A stretch of 64,000 nucleotides of DNA from CAVSCD01 sp963726335 (GCA_963726335.1 CAVSCD010000012.1:310001-374000); one strand, 5' to 3'; numbered from the stretch's first letter, positions 35,373-45,426 are shown. Notes: a model not told the origin generated them from the sequence alone. Numbers and translations are program-made.

Positions 35373-37514
35373 ATGAAAAACGCCCTGCTTGTCGTCATCG
35401 TCCTGGTCCTGGCCGCCGCGGGCTGCGGCAGGAAGGCCGCCGAAGCGCCCAAGGCGCCCGCGACCGCCGCGCCGGAGAACCCGCTTCTGTCCGAGTTCAA
35501 TACGCCGTTCGGCGTGCCGCCGTTCGCCCTGATAAAGGACGAGCACTATCTGCCCGCCTTCGAGAAGGGCATGGCCGACCAGAAAAAAGAGGTTGAGGCC
35601 ATCATCTCGAACCCGGAGCCCCCGTCGTTCGCCAACACCGTCGAGGCCCTGGAGCGAAGCGGCGCCCTGTTCACGCGCGTCGCGGCTGTGTTCGGCAACA
35701 TGACCAACTCGAACACCAACGACGAGCTGCAGCGGATCGACACGGAGATCGCGCCGAAGCTGGCCCAGCACCGGGACGATATCGCCCTGAACCCGGGCCT
35801 GTTCGCCCGGGTCAAGGCGGTTTACGCGGACAGGGAGAAGCTCAACCTGCCGGTCGAACAGGCCCGGCTCCTCGAGGAGACCTACAAGGATTTCGTCCGG
35901 GGCGGCGCGGACCTGACCGCGGACAAACAGGCGCGCTTCCGGAAGATCAACGAAGAGCTGTCGGTCCTGACGGTGAAATTCGGGGAGAACGTCCTCAAGG
36001 AGAACAACGCTTTCGAGCTCGTCATCGACAAGGAAGAGGACCTGGCCGGGCTGCCGGCCGCCGTCGTCGCCGGCGCCGCCGATGCCGCCAAGGAGCGGGG
36101 CAAGGCGGCGGGCTGGGTGTTCACCCTGCACCGGCCGAGCCTCATTCCCTTCCTCCAATACTCGGAGAAGCGCGAGCTCCGGGAAAAGCTGTTCAGGGCC
36201 TACATCAACCGCGGCAACAACGGGAACGCGCTCGACAACACGGCGGCGGCCGCGAAGATCGCCGCCCTGCGGGTCGAGCGGGCCAACCTCCTGGGCTACG
36301 CGACGCACGCGGACTACGTTCTCGAGGAGAACATGGCCAAGACGCCCGGGGCCGTCATCGAGTTCCTGAAGACGCTGTGGACGCCCGCCCTCGAGCGGGC
36401 CAAGGCGGAGGCCGCGGACCTGCAGGCCATGATCCGGGAGGAAGGCGGCGGGTTCGAGCTCGAGCCCTGGGACTGGTGGTACTACGCGGAGAAGGTCAAG
36501 AAGGCCCGGTACGACCTCGACGACACGGCGCTCCGCCCCTATTTCCAGCTCGAGAAGGTCCGGGACGGCGCCTTCATGGTCGCCAATAAGCTTTACGGGA
36601 TCACCTTCACCGAGCGGGCCGATATCCCCAAGTACAACGACGATGTCCGCGTCTTCGAGGTCAAGGACGCCGACGGCAGCCACCTGTCCATCCTGTATGT
36701 GGATTATTATCCGCGGGCCAACAAGCGGGGAGGGGCCTGGATGAGCAATTTCCGGGATCAATCGATCCAGTCCGGCCGGGATATCCGCCCGGTCATCATC
36801 AACAACGGCAATTTCTCGAAGCCGGCGGCGGGGGAGCCGGCCCTCATCAGCTATGAAGAAGCGCTGACGCTTTTCCACGAGTTCGGGCACGCCCTGCACG
36901 GGATCCTGAGCCGGTGCGCCTACGAAAGCCTGTCCGGGACGAGCGTCCGGCGCGATTTCGTCGAGCTCGGCTCCCAGGTCATGGAGAACTGGGCCTCGGA
37001 ACCCGAGGTGCTCAAGATCTACGCCCGGCACTACAAGACGGGCGAGCCGATCCCCGACGCGCTCCTCGACAAGCTGAGGGAGAGCCGGTATTTCAACCAG
37101 GGTTTCGAGACTGTCGAGTACCTGGCGGCCTCGTTCCTGGACATGGACTGGCACACGCTCGCCGAGCCGAAGGAGCGGGACACGCCGGCCTTCGACCGCG
37201 AGGCGATGGCGCGGATCGGCCTGATACCGCAGATCGTCTGCCGGTACCTGAGCCCCTATTTCACGCACATCTTCAGCGGCGGCTATTCGGCGGGCTATTA
37301 CAGCTACATCTGGGCGGAGGTTCTGGACGCGGACGCCTTCCAGGCGTTCAAGGAGACGAGCCTGTTCGATCCGGCGACCGCCAAGTCGTTCCGGACGAAC
37401 ATCCTGGAGCGCGGCGGGACCGAGGAGCCGATGGTCCTTTACAAACGCTTCCGCGGGCGCGAGCCGAAGATCGAGCCGCTGCTCCAGAAGCGGGGCCTCG
37501 ACCGCAAGGACTGA
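35373..37514 (+). CDS. M3-family metallopeptidase lipoprotein (Dcp/oligopeptidase A type)
   Basis: The 713-residue zinc peptidase has the M3 motif HEFGH at residues 502-506 in LTLFHEFGHALHG, and the distal glutamate in SVRRDFVELGSQVMENW. The C-terminal substrate loop GGYSAGYYSYIWAEVLDADAF is also present. The N-terminus is a lipoprotein signal (ALLVVIVLVLAAAGC), so it is exported and anchored, unlike cytoplasmic Dcp or OpdA. The size fits full-length dipeptidyl carboxypeptidases. It starts at ATG after CCGGAGG and runs convergently into the heparinase gene with 5 nt between stops. Likely role: trimming oligopeptides in the periplasm. Confidence 0.93.
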   Translation: MKNALLVVIVLVLAAAGCGRKAAEAPKAPATAAPENPLLSEFNTPFGVPPFALIKDEHYLPAFEKGMADQKKEVEAIISNPEPPSFANTVEALERSGALFTRVAAVFGNMTNSNTNDELQRIDTEIAPKLAQHRDDIALNPGLFARVKAVYADREKLNLPVEQARLLEETYKDFVRGGADLTADKQARFRKINEELSVLTVKFGENVLKENNAFELVIDKEEDLAGLPAAVVAGAADAAKERGKAAGWVFTLHRPSLIPFLQYSEKRELREKLFRAYINRGNNGNALDNTAAAAKIAALRVERANLLGYATHADYVLEENMAKTPGAVIEFLKTLWTPALERAKAEAADLQAMIREEGGGFELEPWDWWYYAEKVKKARYDLDDTALRPYFQLEKVRDGAFMVANKLYGITFTERADIPKYNDDVRVFEVKDADGSHLSILYVDYYPRANKRGGAWMSNFRDQSIQSGRDIRPVIINNGNFSKPAAGEPALISYEEALTLFHEFGHALHGILSRCAYESLSGTSVRRDFVELGSQVMENWASEPEVLKIYARHYKTGEPIPDALLDKLRESRYFNQGFETVEYLAASFLDMDWHTLAEPKERDTPAFDREAMARIGLIPQIVCRYLSPYFTHIFSGGYSAGYYSYIWAEVLDADAFQAFKETSLFDPATAKSFRTNILERGGTEEPMVLYKRFRGREPKIEPLLQKRGLDRKD

Positions 37515-37519
37515 TCAGC

Positions 37520-40306
37520 TTAGTCGAGGGCGATCTCGAGGAAGCTGACCGGCCGGTCCGTCTTGAGCTTGGTGTCACCGAGCTCGAGCAGGGTTCCGCG
37601 CGACAGAGCGACACGGTCCGTCCTTCCGTCCGGCCCCCTGCGCACCAGCACGAGTTCGGCGTCCGTCCTCAGCCCGAGCTCGTCGAGAGCCATGATCCTG
37701 GCGCCATCCCGCGCCGGCGCGTTCGCGGTCTCGGCGCTGAGAAGAACGTCCCGGCGGCCGTCCGCGAGCGTGATCTCGAGAGCGACATAGCCGTCCGGCA
37801 GTTCGGCGCCGGCGGCGTCGCGGAGGGGGAGCCGCCGGACCGACTTGATCAGCGGGCGGTCTTCGTAAGGCTCGATAATCGCCACGAAAGTCGACGCCAG
37901 CGGTCCGGCATCGGATTGCCGGCGCACCATGACGGTCGGGATCCACGTCTCGGCGACATCGTCGTAGCCCCTTGACGCGGATATCCAGCTTTCGGCCGTC
38001 GCGGCCTGGGCGCCGGACGTGAGATCCGTGAGCCGAAGGTGGAGTTCGCCTCCCGCCGGCCGGTAGCCGTAACGGTCCTCGATCGTCCAGTCGGCACTCC
38101 AGCCGGGACGGGCTCCATGGGCGCCGCGGAAATCCCGCATCTGGGTCCCGAACCCGTATCCGGGCATTCCCTCGGGGGCCGGACCCGACGTCGTCAGCGA
38201 TCCGAAGTGGCCGCGCATGAACCGGGCATGGTCCCGGCCGCCGGCCACCCTGAAGACGTCCAGGACATAAGAGTCGGCCGGCGAGATGTCGACGAGGGCG
38301 ACCGTCCGCTCGTACCGCTCCGCTTCGCCCGCCTCGGGCGCGGACACCCGGATCGCCTGGATCGCCTCGCCCAAAGACCAGAGGGTCGTCCGGCCGCCGA
38401 TCGTCCCCGGTGACGTTTGCTTCTGGTCTTTGCCGTCGATGACGACGGTGTTGTGGGCCGCGGCCCTCCTGTACCAGAGGGCTTTCGGGCCGGCCCAGCC
38501 GCCGCCGTACTGGACGGGGGGATAGCCCAGGTCGGGCATCAGGTCGAGCCCTTTGGCGAACAGGCCGATGTTCATGGCGTCGGCGTGGCCGTGGCGCCCG
38601 CCCGTGTCGTAGTCGAGCCAGACCGCCCGCTCGTCGGCGCCGCTCCCCGACCGGAGGAGGGCGAGATGCCACCGTTCCTTATTGAACGAGGGGCCGTGGA
38701 TGCCGGCGCCATGCCGGGCGATAACCTCGGCCACCCGGCGTTGGAACTCCGCGGGTTCGGGGCCCAGCAGGTCGAACGGCAGGCCGTCGATCGTGCCGCC
38801 GTTTTCGCTGTAAAGGACCTGGACGTAGGCCGGGTCGCCGGTGAGCTCATAGAGCCGCCAGAAGAAGGTGAACATCGAGGGCAGGAATGGGTCCCGGAGG
38901 AAATTGGCGCCCGCGAAGCGCGTCTGCCGCCGGCCGAAATTCCCGCTGTCGCCGATCTCGGGGTAGTTGTGCCCGCCGAACCAAGTGTCGTAGTGAAACC
39001 TGTAGGCGTTCCGGAGAGAGGGGTGGCGGGCCAGCATGTCCTCGAGGAACCCGGTCTCGAGCCGGTCGAAGAGGGCCAGGACGTAGGCCAGGTTGGCGAT
39101 GGTCGAGGCGGCATAGGCCGCCATCCCTTTTTCGCCGGTGACGCCGTCGACGGCCGTGGCCTTGGCGACCATGGCGTCGATCATGGTCTTGACCTCGGGG
39201 CGATTGGCGGGCCAGCCGAGAACCGTGTGGATGATGACGAGCGCCGTCTCGGTGCGGGGGTAGTTCGACCGGATTTTCGCGCTGTTGGCGATGGCGTCAC
39301 GGAGGATGCGGTCCTCGATGTTGCGCCGGATGTCGGCCGCCGACCGCTTGAGGTTCTCCAGGCCGTATTTTTGGGCCTTGAGCTCCAGGAAGCTTCGCAG
39401 GCCGGCGTCCTGGCCGATGATCTCCCGCACCTGGTCGTAGGCGAGGGCGAGCTGGCGTGTCTCCTCGCAGGCGTCGTGCCAGGTCGAAACGTAACCGTCG
39501 CTGGCGGGGCCTTCGTACATGACGGCCTGGGTCTTGAAGTCGAAGCCCGGGTAGAGGTCGGCCACCCGGTCGAGAAGGACGACGGCCTTGCGCGCGTAGT
39601 CGGGGTTGCCGGTCAGGAGATAGGCCTGGGAGAGGTTGACGACGCCGTTGAGGACGGCCTGCTTCCACTGGCCGTAAATGAGATAGGTCCCGACGAAGAG
39701 CCACCGGTTCTTGCCGTCCACATAGCCGGTGCCGTCGTCCACCCCGAAACCGCGGAGGGGATCGTCCTCGCCGGGATGTTCAATGTTGAAGAGGAGGCCC
39801 CGGTCGGCGAGCTTGGGGTCGAAGACGCCGTGCCCGTCCAGCCCCGATCTGTAGAACGCCTGGAAATCGTTCTTCGGGAACCGCGAGCCGCAGTGGGGGC
39901 ACTCCAGCTTCCAGGGCGCTTTCAGGGCGTCGGCCTTCCATGAGTACATCGGAACCGGGTTCCGGCAATTCGGGCAGTGTCCGTTCGACCACACCATCCA
40001 GGACCGGGTGATGGTGGGGCCGAACATGAGGTCCCAGAGTGCCTCGTCGGTCATGGCCAGCCAGGGGGCGGCGGCCTCGACCGCCGACTTGCGGGCCGAT
40101 TCAGCCCAAGGGGCGCCCGGGGCGGCCGTCCGCAGCTCGAGGCGCGCCTCCGCGGGGAAAAAGACCGAGCCGTCGGCCTGGGCCGGCCTTTTCCCAGCGC
40201 AAGCCGTCGCCGCCGCTGCGGCCAACCCGAGCCCGAGCAGGGCGGCCGCCGGCCAGGCGATCCGTGGCTTGCCATTTTGGGTCGATCTCGCGTTCCTTGG
40301 GCTCAT
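37520..40306 (-). CDS. heparinase II/III-like polysaccharide lyase, exported
   Basis: The 928-residue protein has a signal/lipobox (ALLGLGLAAAAATAC), then two CxxC pairs (HCPNC and ECPHCG) that may bind zinc. An α/α-toroid domain with catalytic-type YRFHYDTWFGGHNYPEIGD follows. The heparinase II/III C-terminal β-sandwich has GRHGHADAMNIGLFAKG and RRAAAHNTVVIDGKDQ. These lyases degrade uronic-acid polysaccharides such as heparin, alginate and ulvan, and the specific substrate cannot be assigned. Start ATG 40306 follows GGAGGAAAC. A second member with the same domain order is cut by the right window edge. Confidence 0.85.
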   Translation of the reverse strand: MSPRNARSTQNGKPRIAWPAAALLGLGLAAAAATACAGKRPAQADGSVFFPAEARLELRTAAPGAPWAESARKSAVEAAAPWLAMTDEALWDLMFGPTITRSWMVWSNGHCPNCRNPVPMYSWKADALKAPWKLECPHCGSRFPKNDFQAFYRSGLDGHGVFDPKLADRGLLFNIEHPGEDDPLRGFGVDDGTGYVDGKNRWLFVGTYLIYGQWKQAVLNGVVNLSQAYLLTGNPDYARKAVVLLDRVADLYPGFDFKTQAVMYEGPASDGYVSTWHDACEETRQLALAYDQVREIIGQDAGLRSFLELKAQKYGLENLKRSAADIRRNIEDRILRDAIANSAKIRSNYPRTETALVIIHTVLGWPANRPEVKTMIDAMVAKATAVDGVTGEKGMAAYAASTIANLAYVLALFDRLETGFLEDMLARHPSLRNAYRFHYDTWFGGHNYPEIGDSGNFGRRQTRFAGANFLRDPFLPSMFTFFWRLYELTGDPAYVQVLYSENGGTIDGLPFDLLGPEPAEFQRRVAEVIARHGAGIHGPSFNKERWHLALLRSGSGADERAVWLDYDTGGRHGHADAMNIGLFAKGLDLMPDLGYPPVQYGGGWAGPKALWYRRAAAHNTVVIDGKDQKQTSPGTIGGRTTLWSLGEAIQAIRVSAPEAGEAERYERTVALVDISPADSYVLDVFRVAGGRDHARFMRGHFGSLTTSGPAPEGMPGYGFGTQMRDFRGAHGARPGWSADWTIEDRYGYRPAGGELHLRLTDLTSGAQAATAESWISASRGYDDVAETWIPTVMVRRQSDAGPLASTFVAIIEPYEDRPLIKSVRRLPLRDAAGAELPDGYVALEITLADGRRDVLLSAETANAPARDGARIMALDELGLRTDAELVLVRRGPDGRTDRVALSRGTLLELGDTKLKTDRPVSFLEIALD

Positions 40307-40444
40307 GTTTCCTCCGTTTGTTGAATTGGGGGACAGCATACGTAATGCGCTCAATTAGACCTGAGACCAGTATACATAATGTGCCGATGCCGAGGCGAGA
40401 GAATTCCCGGAAAACGACTTGCGGAAGAAGAGAAAACCCGAATT

Positions 40445-41731
40445 CTATTGGTTGATGATCCAGATGCCGCGGGCCGGCTTGCCGGCGGCCGCCCCTTTGC
40501 CGGCCGGTGTTTCCGCGGCCTCCTTCACCGGTGGAATGGTCATCTCCTTCGCGATCGCAGCGAACTCCTTGGAGACCGTGTTCTCGAAAAGGATGTTGAC
40601 CGTGTAGGACCCGGGCCCGAGCGCGAACGAGCCGTGGACCTCGGGAGAGCTCTCCGAGACCGCCTCGAGCTCCGAACCGCTCAGCTCGACCGGCGTGAAC
40701 CGCACGTCCTCAAACGCCGTCTTGCCTTCGGCGCCCGCCGCCCGGATGGTCGTCCTGAGCCCGGCGAAGTATCGATCCCCGAAACGCTCGAAGGCCAGCA
40801 CCCGGGGCCCGAGGACATAGTCCACCCTGAAGCCGCCGGACCCGTCCGCGAGTGCGGTCAGCCCGGACCGGCATTCGACCGGATGCACGGAGTAGCTCAC
40901 TGCGGCCGGAGCCGGCCCCTTGAGCCATCGGCTCGCGTAGCCCTCGTCGACCCTCTTCGCCGGAAGCGACCGGACCCCGCCGATGAGCTCCGATGACCGG
41001 ACGGCATCGCCCGGCTCGGAGAACCCCGGGAAACACGAGATCGAGGCCTCGGCCGCTTCGCTCGTCACATAGGTGGCCAGCACCTGATAGGCCCGCTGGT
41101 CGTCGGCCGTCCAATTGGGCGGCGGGTTGGGCTTGGCCGACGCGCCCTCACCCGGCACGATGTTTTTTCCCGGCCGCCACCTGTCGGGGAACGGTACGAG
41201 GCGCTTGGGCCCGTCCTTCGCCGGCTCATAGAGCGTGAACTCATTGGCGCCGTATTCCTGGAAAAAGAGGAGCCGGAAGTACGTGGGCAGGTCCCAGCGG
41301 ACGTCCGTGAGATAGTACCAGATCTCGATCGGCGCCGTGTCGGCGCTGGCGAACCTCTGGACGTTGAGCGGCCGGCCCAGGATGATGAACGTCCGGCCGC
41401 GGTCGGTCGTCCACCCCTTGACCGCGCCGGCCGCGTCGAACCGCTTGCTCACGAAATCGATCCTGCGGTAATGCTCGTTCCGGAATTCGTTGGCCGGGGT
41501 GCCGGGCGTCGGGTCCCGTTGCCGCCAGAACTCCTCGACGAACAGGTCCCTGTCCCGGTCCGAGGTCAGGCCGCCGAAGGCCTCCCTCTCCCCGGGCGCG
41601 ATGATGTGGACGACCTCCTCGTTGAGCCACTTCTCGTATTTTCCAGGCACCGGGGGCGACTGGCCGGACATGAGGACCTGCCCGCAGAGAGCCGCTGCAA
41701 ACGCCGCGACGGCCGCTGTCTTGATATTCAT
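40445..41731 (-). CDS. GWxTD domain-containing exported protein
   Basis: The 428-residue protein begins with a signal peptide (TAAVAAFAAALCGQVLMSGQ). A GWxTD domain follows: KYEKWLNEEVVHIIAPGEREAF, DRDLFVEEFWRQRDPTPGT, NEFRNEHYRRIDF and the eponymous GWTTDRGRTFIILGRP (~residue 105). The C-terminal ~170 residues form a β-rich region. GWxTD proteins occur mainly in Acidobacteria and related phyla, and their function is unknown. It lies 2 nt downstream of the β-barrel protein gene on the same strand, so the two are probably cotranscribed. Confidence 0.88.
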   Translation of the reverse strand: MNIKTAAVAAFAAALCGQVLMSGQSPPVPGKYEKWLNEEVVHIIAPGEREAFGGLTSDRDRDLFVEEFWRQRDPTPGTPANEFRNEHYRRIDFVSKRFDAAGAVKGWTTDRGRTFIILGRPLNVQRFASADTAPIEIWYYLTDVRWDLPTYFRLLFFQEYGANEFTLYEPAKDGPKRLVPFPDRWRPGKNIVPGEGASAKPNPPPNWTADDQRAYQVLATYVTSEAAEASISCFPGFSEPGDAVRSSELIGGVRSLPAKRVDEGYASRWLKGPAPAAVSYSVHPVECRSGLTALADGSGGFRVDYVLGPRVLAFERFGDRYFAGLRTTIRAAGAEGKTAFEDVRFTPVELSGSELEAVSESSPEVHGSFALGPGSYTVNILFENTVSKEFAAIAKEMTIPPVKEAAETPAGKGAAAGKPARGIWIINQ

Positions 41732-41733
41732 TT

Positions 41734-42861
41734 TCAGAACCTGATCCTGACCCCGGCGGCGAAGCTGACCCCGGAAAGGTCGAGCACCGCCCGGCCGTCG
41801 TTCGCGCCCCCCGCTGCTCCTTCATCCATGACGGTAACAATGGGATAGCCGTCCGCTTCGGCGCGATACAGGTATCCCTCCGTCGCCGTGTCCGTGACCA
41901 CGTAGTTGTCCCATATGTAAAGCCATTCCGTTCCTTCGAGGCTCGTGATCCGGGCGTACCGCCCCTGGACCTCGACAAACAGCCCCGCGCGCCGGTCCAG
42001 CTTGAGCTCCAATCCCAGGCCTCCCTGCAACCCGAAGCGGGCGGCCGTCACTTTCTGGTGGATATCGTCTTCGCGGCCGGGCTCGATGAACCTCCGGGCG
42101 AACTCGTATTTCACAAAATAGATCCCCGGCCCCCCGTTGGCCAGGAAGCTCAGCCAGCGGTTGATGGGACGCTCATAATACACTCCCGGACGGATGGCAT
42201 AAGCGTCGATGAGGGGCGTCGTATCCAGGGTGTAGTCGTGGATGTCGCCCGGAGTGCTGAAACGAAGCGCGCTGCTCGGATAGGAGTGGATGTAGTCGAA
42301 CCTAAGGCCCACCCCGAGCCGGCGGCCGAGCCTGTAGATGATATCTCCCGTAATGTCGTAGCCGGATTTTATTTCCTGCCTTTCCTCAAAGGTGACCTGA
42401 TAGCCCGAAGACCGGACGTACGCGGCGTACCGGTCGAATTCCCCCAGGGCGCCTTCGCTGATATCCCCGCTCCCGAAAAACAGGAAGCCTCCGCCTATCC
42501 TGACGCTGATCCCGGCGCCGCGGTACTCGTCGGACGTCTCTTCCCAGAGCTCGGGCGCTTCGCCGGCCGCCTGCGTGACTTCGACGTCGTTCGAGACGAC
42601 GTAGCCGATGACCAGGGCGCCCTCGCGGCCGGCCTCGACGATCACGCGGTACCATTCCCCTTCCTTGGCCGCGGACTTCAAAACCGTCCCCTGGGACAGG
42701 GTCGCGGCCACGGGGCTCGCGGCGTCCGGCTTGGTGTGGACGCGGGCCCCGTCCGCGCTGACTTTGAGCGTCCATTCCGAGGTCTGCGCCGCGCCGGGCC
42801 GGGCGGCGGCGAGAGCCAGGATGACGATGCCCAGGACAATCCCAAGAGAGTTTCTTTTCAT
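41734..42861 (-). CDS. exported SH3-domain plus outer-membrane β-barrel-like protein
   Basis: The 375-residue protein has a signal peptide (SLGIVLGIVILALAAARPGAAQ). A bacterial SH3 domain spans ~30-100 (LKVSADGARVHTKPDAASPVAATLSQGT, WYRVIVE, IGYVVSNDVEV). A C-terminal porin-like domain shows alternating strands (ISVRIGGGFLFF, VGLRFDYIHSYPS, IRPGVYYERPI, GLGLELKLDRRAGLFVEVQGRYARI) and ends in SFAAGVRIRF, with the terminal Phe typical of β-barrels. An outer-membrane or wall-sensing role is inferred. ATG 42861 has GGAGGGG 7 nt upstream. Confidence 0.72.
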   Translation of the reverse strand: MKRNSLGIVLGIVILALAAARPGAAQTSEWTLKVSADGARVHTKPDAASPVAATLSQGTVLKSAAKEGEWYRVIVEAGREGALVIGYVVSNDVEVTQAAGEAPELWEETSDEYRGAGISVRIGGGFLFFGSGDISEGALGEFDRYAAYVRSSGYQVTFEERQEIKSGYDITGDIIYRLGRRLGVGLRFDYIHSYPSSALRFSTPGDIHDYTLDTTPLIDAYAIRPGVYYERPINRWLSFLANGGPGIYFVKYEFARRFIEPGREDDIHQKVTAARFGLQGGLGLELKLDRRAGLFVEVQGRYARITSLEGTEWLYIWDNYVVTDTATEGYLYRAEADGYPIVTVMDEGAAGGANDGRAVLDLSGVSFAAGVRIRF

Positions 42862-42945
42862 GGCCAAACCCCTCCGCCGCGAACGGCCCCGTCCGCGCCG
42901 ATCTCCTCCGCCGGGCGCCCCCGCTTCAGTCGGGAGAGCGCCGGC

Positions 42946-43515
42946 TCACTTGACCAGGCCGACGCCGAAGATGACCTTTGGCGCCGAGCTGTAGGTTTCC
43001 ATCTCCATGGCGCCGGTCCCGGCTTCCCTGTCGCCCTTGAGCTTGATCTGGGCATTCTCGTAGATCTTGCCCTCGCCGGTGCCCGTGTTGTCGAGGTCGA
43101 GCTCGAAGACCATGAAGGGGAAACGGCCGTCGGTCCGCTGCATGACGTCGACCTCCCAGCTCTGCTTTTCCGTGAACAGCATGATTTTCCGCCCCTTCTC
43201 CGTGGGAATGACCTGGGCGGCGTGGACCGCGATGTTGAGACCCCGGGCGCCCCGGAAGACGACATGGCCCTTGACCGACTGGCGGAAGGTGGCGATGAAC
43301 TGATCCCAGCCCTCGTAATTCAGGGCGTGAAACAGGATCCAGCCTTCTTCCCCGGACGTGTAGCTGTCGATCGTGATCTGGAGCTTGATCACATTCTCCG
43401 TGTTGGGGCCGCCGCGAGTGAACAGCTTGGCGTTATATTTCTCCGCGGCCGACAGGGCTCCGCTGAAACACAGGCAGACGCCCAAGAGTGCGACCAAAAC
43501 GGGCCTGATCTTCAT
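42946..43515 (-). CDS. exported protein of unknown function
   Basis: The 189-residue protein has a clear signal peptide (RPVLVALLGVCLCFSGALSA) and a predominantly β-strand mature part (ENVIKLQITIDSYTSGEEGWILFHAL, VKGHVVFRGARGLNIAVHAAQVI, GRKIMLFTEKQSWEVDVM). ATG 43515 follows GCAGGAGGACTCGAC. I recognise no family. It is the first of three same-strand envelope genes (with 41734-42861 and 40445-41731), so a joint envelope role is plausible. It lies head to head with the tetR-type gene. Confidence 0.68.
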   Translation of the reverse strand: MKIRPVLVALLGVCLCFSGALSAAEKYNAKLFTRGGPNTENVIKLQITIDSYTSGEEGWILFHALNYEGWDQFIATFRQSVKGHVVFRGARGLNIAVHAAQVIPTEKGRKIMLFTEKQSWEVDVMQRTDGRFPFMVFELDLDNTGTGEGKIYENAQIKLKGDREAGTGAMEMETYSSAPKVIFGVGLVK

Positions 43516-43712
43516 GTCGAGTCCTCCTGCTTAATAATACGCCGGAACGGCCTAAAATAGTCCAACATTCGGATTATTGCATGCATCGTGCCAATCCGCG
43601 CCAGGCGCGCTCGCCGGCCCGGCGCCCTGTGAATTGGCATCGATCGAGGACACCTGTCATCTTCACGCGCCTGTTCGTATCGTATCAAAATAGCCGCCCG
43701 AAGCAAAGAGAG

Positions 43713-43741
43713 TTGACATTCCGACGTCGTCCGTTGATAAT
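43713..43741 (+). promoter_or_regulatory. promoter of the TetR-ABC operon, leaderless type
   Basis: Perfect TTGACA (43713-43718), a 17-nt spacer and GATAAT (43736-43741). The GTG start at 43748 is 6 nt beyond the -10, so the transcript should begin at the start codon. No ribosome-binding site precedes it. Confidence 0.62.
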
Positions 43742-43747
43742 CATATT

Positions 43748-44449
43748 GTGAAAACTAAAAGAGTTTTTATAGTTTCCAAGGATCGCGAAGCCGCGGTGAA
43801 GTCCCCGGCCGAGACGGCGCTCGGCCGGCGGATCGTCGACGCCGCCGGCGGTCTTTTCCTGATGCGGGGGTTCATCCGGGTTACCGCCGACGACATCGCC
43901 GCCGAGGCGGGCATCAGCAAGGCGACCCTCTACAAGGCGTTCCGGGGCAAGGAAGAAATCCTCCGCGCCGTCGTCAGGGAACTGGAGGCCGAGATCGCCG
44001 CCCGGATCGACGGCCTCATCGGGGACGAGAGCCTCGGCTTCGTCGAGAGGCTGGCCAGGCTGTTCGCCTTCGTCGGCGAACGCATCGCGCTCTTCGGCCC
44101 GCTTCTCCTGCGTGACATCCAAAGAGGGGCCCCCGCCGTCTGGAAGGAGGTCGAGGAGTTCCGCCGCGAGAAGCTCCTGGCGAATTTCACCTCGATCCTC
44201 GAGGCCGGCCGCCAGCAGGGGCTTTTCCGGGGCGACATCGACCTCGACCTGCTCATGAAGATGTTCCTCCGGCTGGTCGAGTCCTTCATCAACCCGGCGG
44301 AGATACTGCGGTCGGGCCGGTCGCCGGCCGAGACTTTCGAATCGGTCATCAAGGTCTTTTTCCAGGGCATCCTCACCGACCGGGGCCGCCGGGATTTCGC
44401 GGCCCGGACCCCGGCTCTGTTCGAGCCCCGCAAGGAGGGTGGGTCATGA
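43748..44449 (+). CDS. TetR-family transcriptional regulator (CecR/YbhH-position)
   Basis: The 233-residue protein has an N-terminal TetR HTH (GRRIVDAAGGLFLMRGFIRVTADDIAAEAGISKATLYKAFRGKEEIL). A helical ligand domain follows (PLLLRDIQRGAPAVWKEVEEFRREKL, FLRLVESFINP). It is the first gene of an operon with adaptor, two ATPases and two permeases, the same layout as cecR-ybhGFSR. It should repress the exporter until ligand binds. The stop overlaps the adaptor ATG by 4 nt. The GTG start has no Shine-Dalgarno and sits at the expected transcription start. Confidence 0.88.
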   Translation: MKTKRVFIVSKDREAAVKSPAETALGRRIVDAAGGLFLMRGFIRVTADDIAAEAGISKATLYKAFRGKEEILRAVVRELEAEIAARIDGLIGDESLGFVERLARLFAFVGERIALFGPLLLRDIQRGAPAVWKEVEEFRREKLLANFTSILEAGRQQGLFRGDIDLDLLMKMFLRLVESFINPAEILRSGRSPAETFESVIKVFFQGILTDRGRRDFAARTPALFEPRKEGGS

Positions 44450-45426
44450 CAACACGGATCATCGCACTGGGCCTCGTCGCGCTCGCCGGCGTCTCCTGCG
44501 CCGGGGGAAGCGATCAGGGCGCCATCTCCGCGTCGGGGACGATCGAAGCGGTCGAGGTCAACATCGCCTCCAAGGTCTCGGGCCAGCTGCTCGAGTTGGC
44601 CGTCGAGGAAGGGAGCCGGGTGAAGCCGGGCGACAGGCTGGCCTCGATCGACCACGCCGCGCTCGACATCCAGCTCCGGCAGGCCGAAGCCGGGGTCGAG
44701 CTCGCCGACGCTCAGCTGGCGCTGCTCGTCAAAGGAGCGAGGAGCGAAGACATCCGGCAGGCGGAAGCGGCCTTGAAACAGGCGGAAGCCTCCCTCACGA
44801 TCGCCGAAGGAGACGCCCGGCGCATGAGGGTGCTCGTCAAAACGGAGAGCGTCACACCCAAGCAGCGGGACGACGCCGAGGCGCGCTTGATCATGGCCCA
44901 GGCGCAGCGCAACGCCGCGTCGGAGGCCCTGAGCAAGGTCCGCCGGCTCGCCCGGCCCGAAGAAGTCCGCGCCGCCGAGGCCAGGCTGGCCCAAGCCCGG
45001 GCGGGCGCCGACCTGTTGCGGCAAACGATCAGCGATTGCGAGATCACGGCGCCGGCGGCGGGCATCGTCACCCGCAAGGCCGTCGAGGCCGGCGAGCTCG
45101 TCGCTCCCGGCCAGACCATCGTCACGGTCTCCGAGCTCGACAGCGTCTATGTCATGATCTATGTCACCGGCAAGGATCTCGGCCGGGTCAAGCTGGGCGG
45201 CGGCGCCGAGGTCGAGATCGATACCTTCCCCGGCAGGGCCTTCCCCGGGAAGATCACCTACATTTCGCCCGAGGCCGAGTTCACGCCCAAGAACGTCCAG
45301 ACCAAGGAGGACCGCGTCAAGCTCGTCTTCGGCGTCAAGGTGGAGATCGAAAATAGGCAAGGCCTGCTCAAGCCGGGCCTGCCGGCCGACGCCTTGATTC
45401 GCGTCGGTCCGGACCCCGCGTTCTGA
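44446..45426 (+). CDS. HlyD-type membrane fusion protein (YbhG-like)
   Basis: The 326-residue protein has a lipoprotein-like signal (LGLVALAGVSC), a split lipoyl domain (VNIASKVSGQLLELAVEEGSRVKPGD and CEITAPAAGIVTRKAVEAGELV), a long Ala/Glu/Arg-rich α-hairpin coiled coil between them (~70-190), and a β-barrel. This is the YbhG/EmrA-like adaptor design that joins an inner-membrane ABC transporter to an outer-membrane exit. It is coupled to the regulator by ATGA and followed by the ATPase 11 nt later. Confidence 0.9.
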   Translation: MTTRIIALGLVALAGVSCAGGSDQGAISASGTIEAVEVNIASKVSGQLLELAVEEGSRVKPGDRLASIDHAALDIQLRQAEAGVELADAQLALLVKGARSEDIRQAEAALKQAEASLTIAEGDARRMRVLVKTESVTPKQRDDAEARLIMAQAQRNAASEALSKVRRLARPEEVRAAEARLAQARAGADLLRQTISDCEITAPAAGIVTRKAVEAGELVAPGQTIVTVSELDSVYVMIYVTGKDLGRVKLGGGAEVEIDTFPGRAFPGKITYISPEAEFTPKNVQTKEDRVKLVFGVKVEIENRQGLLKPGLPADALIRVGPDPAF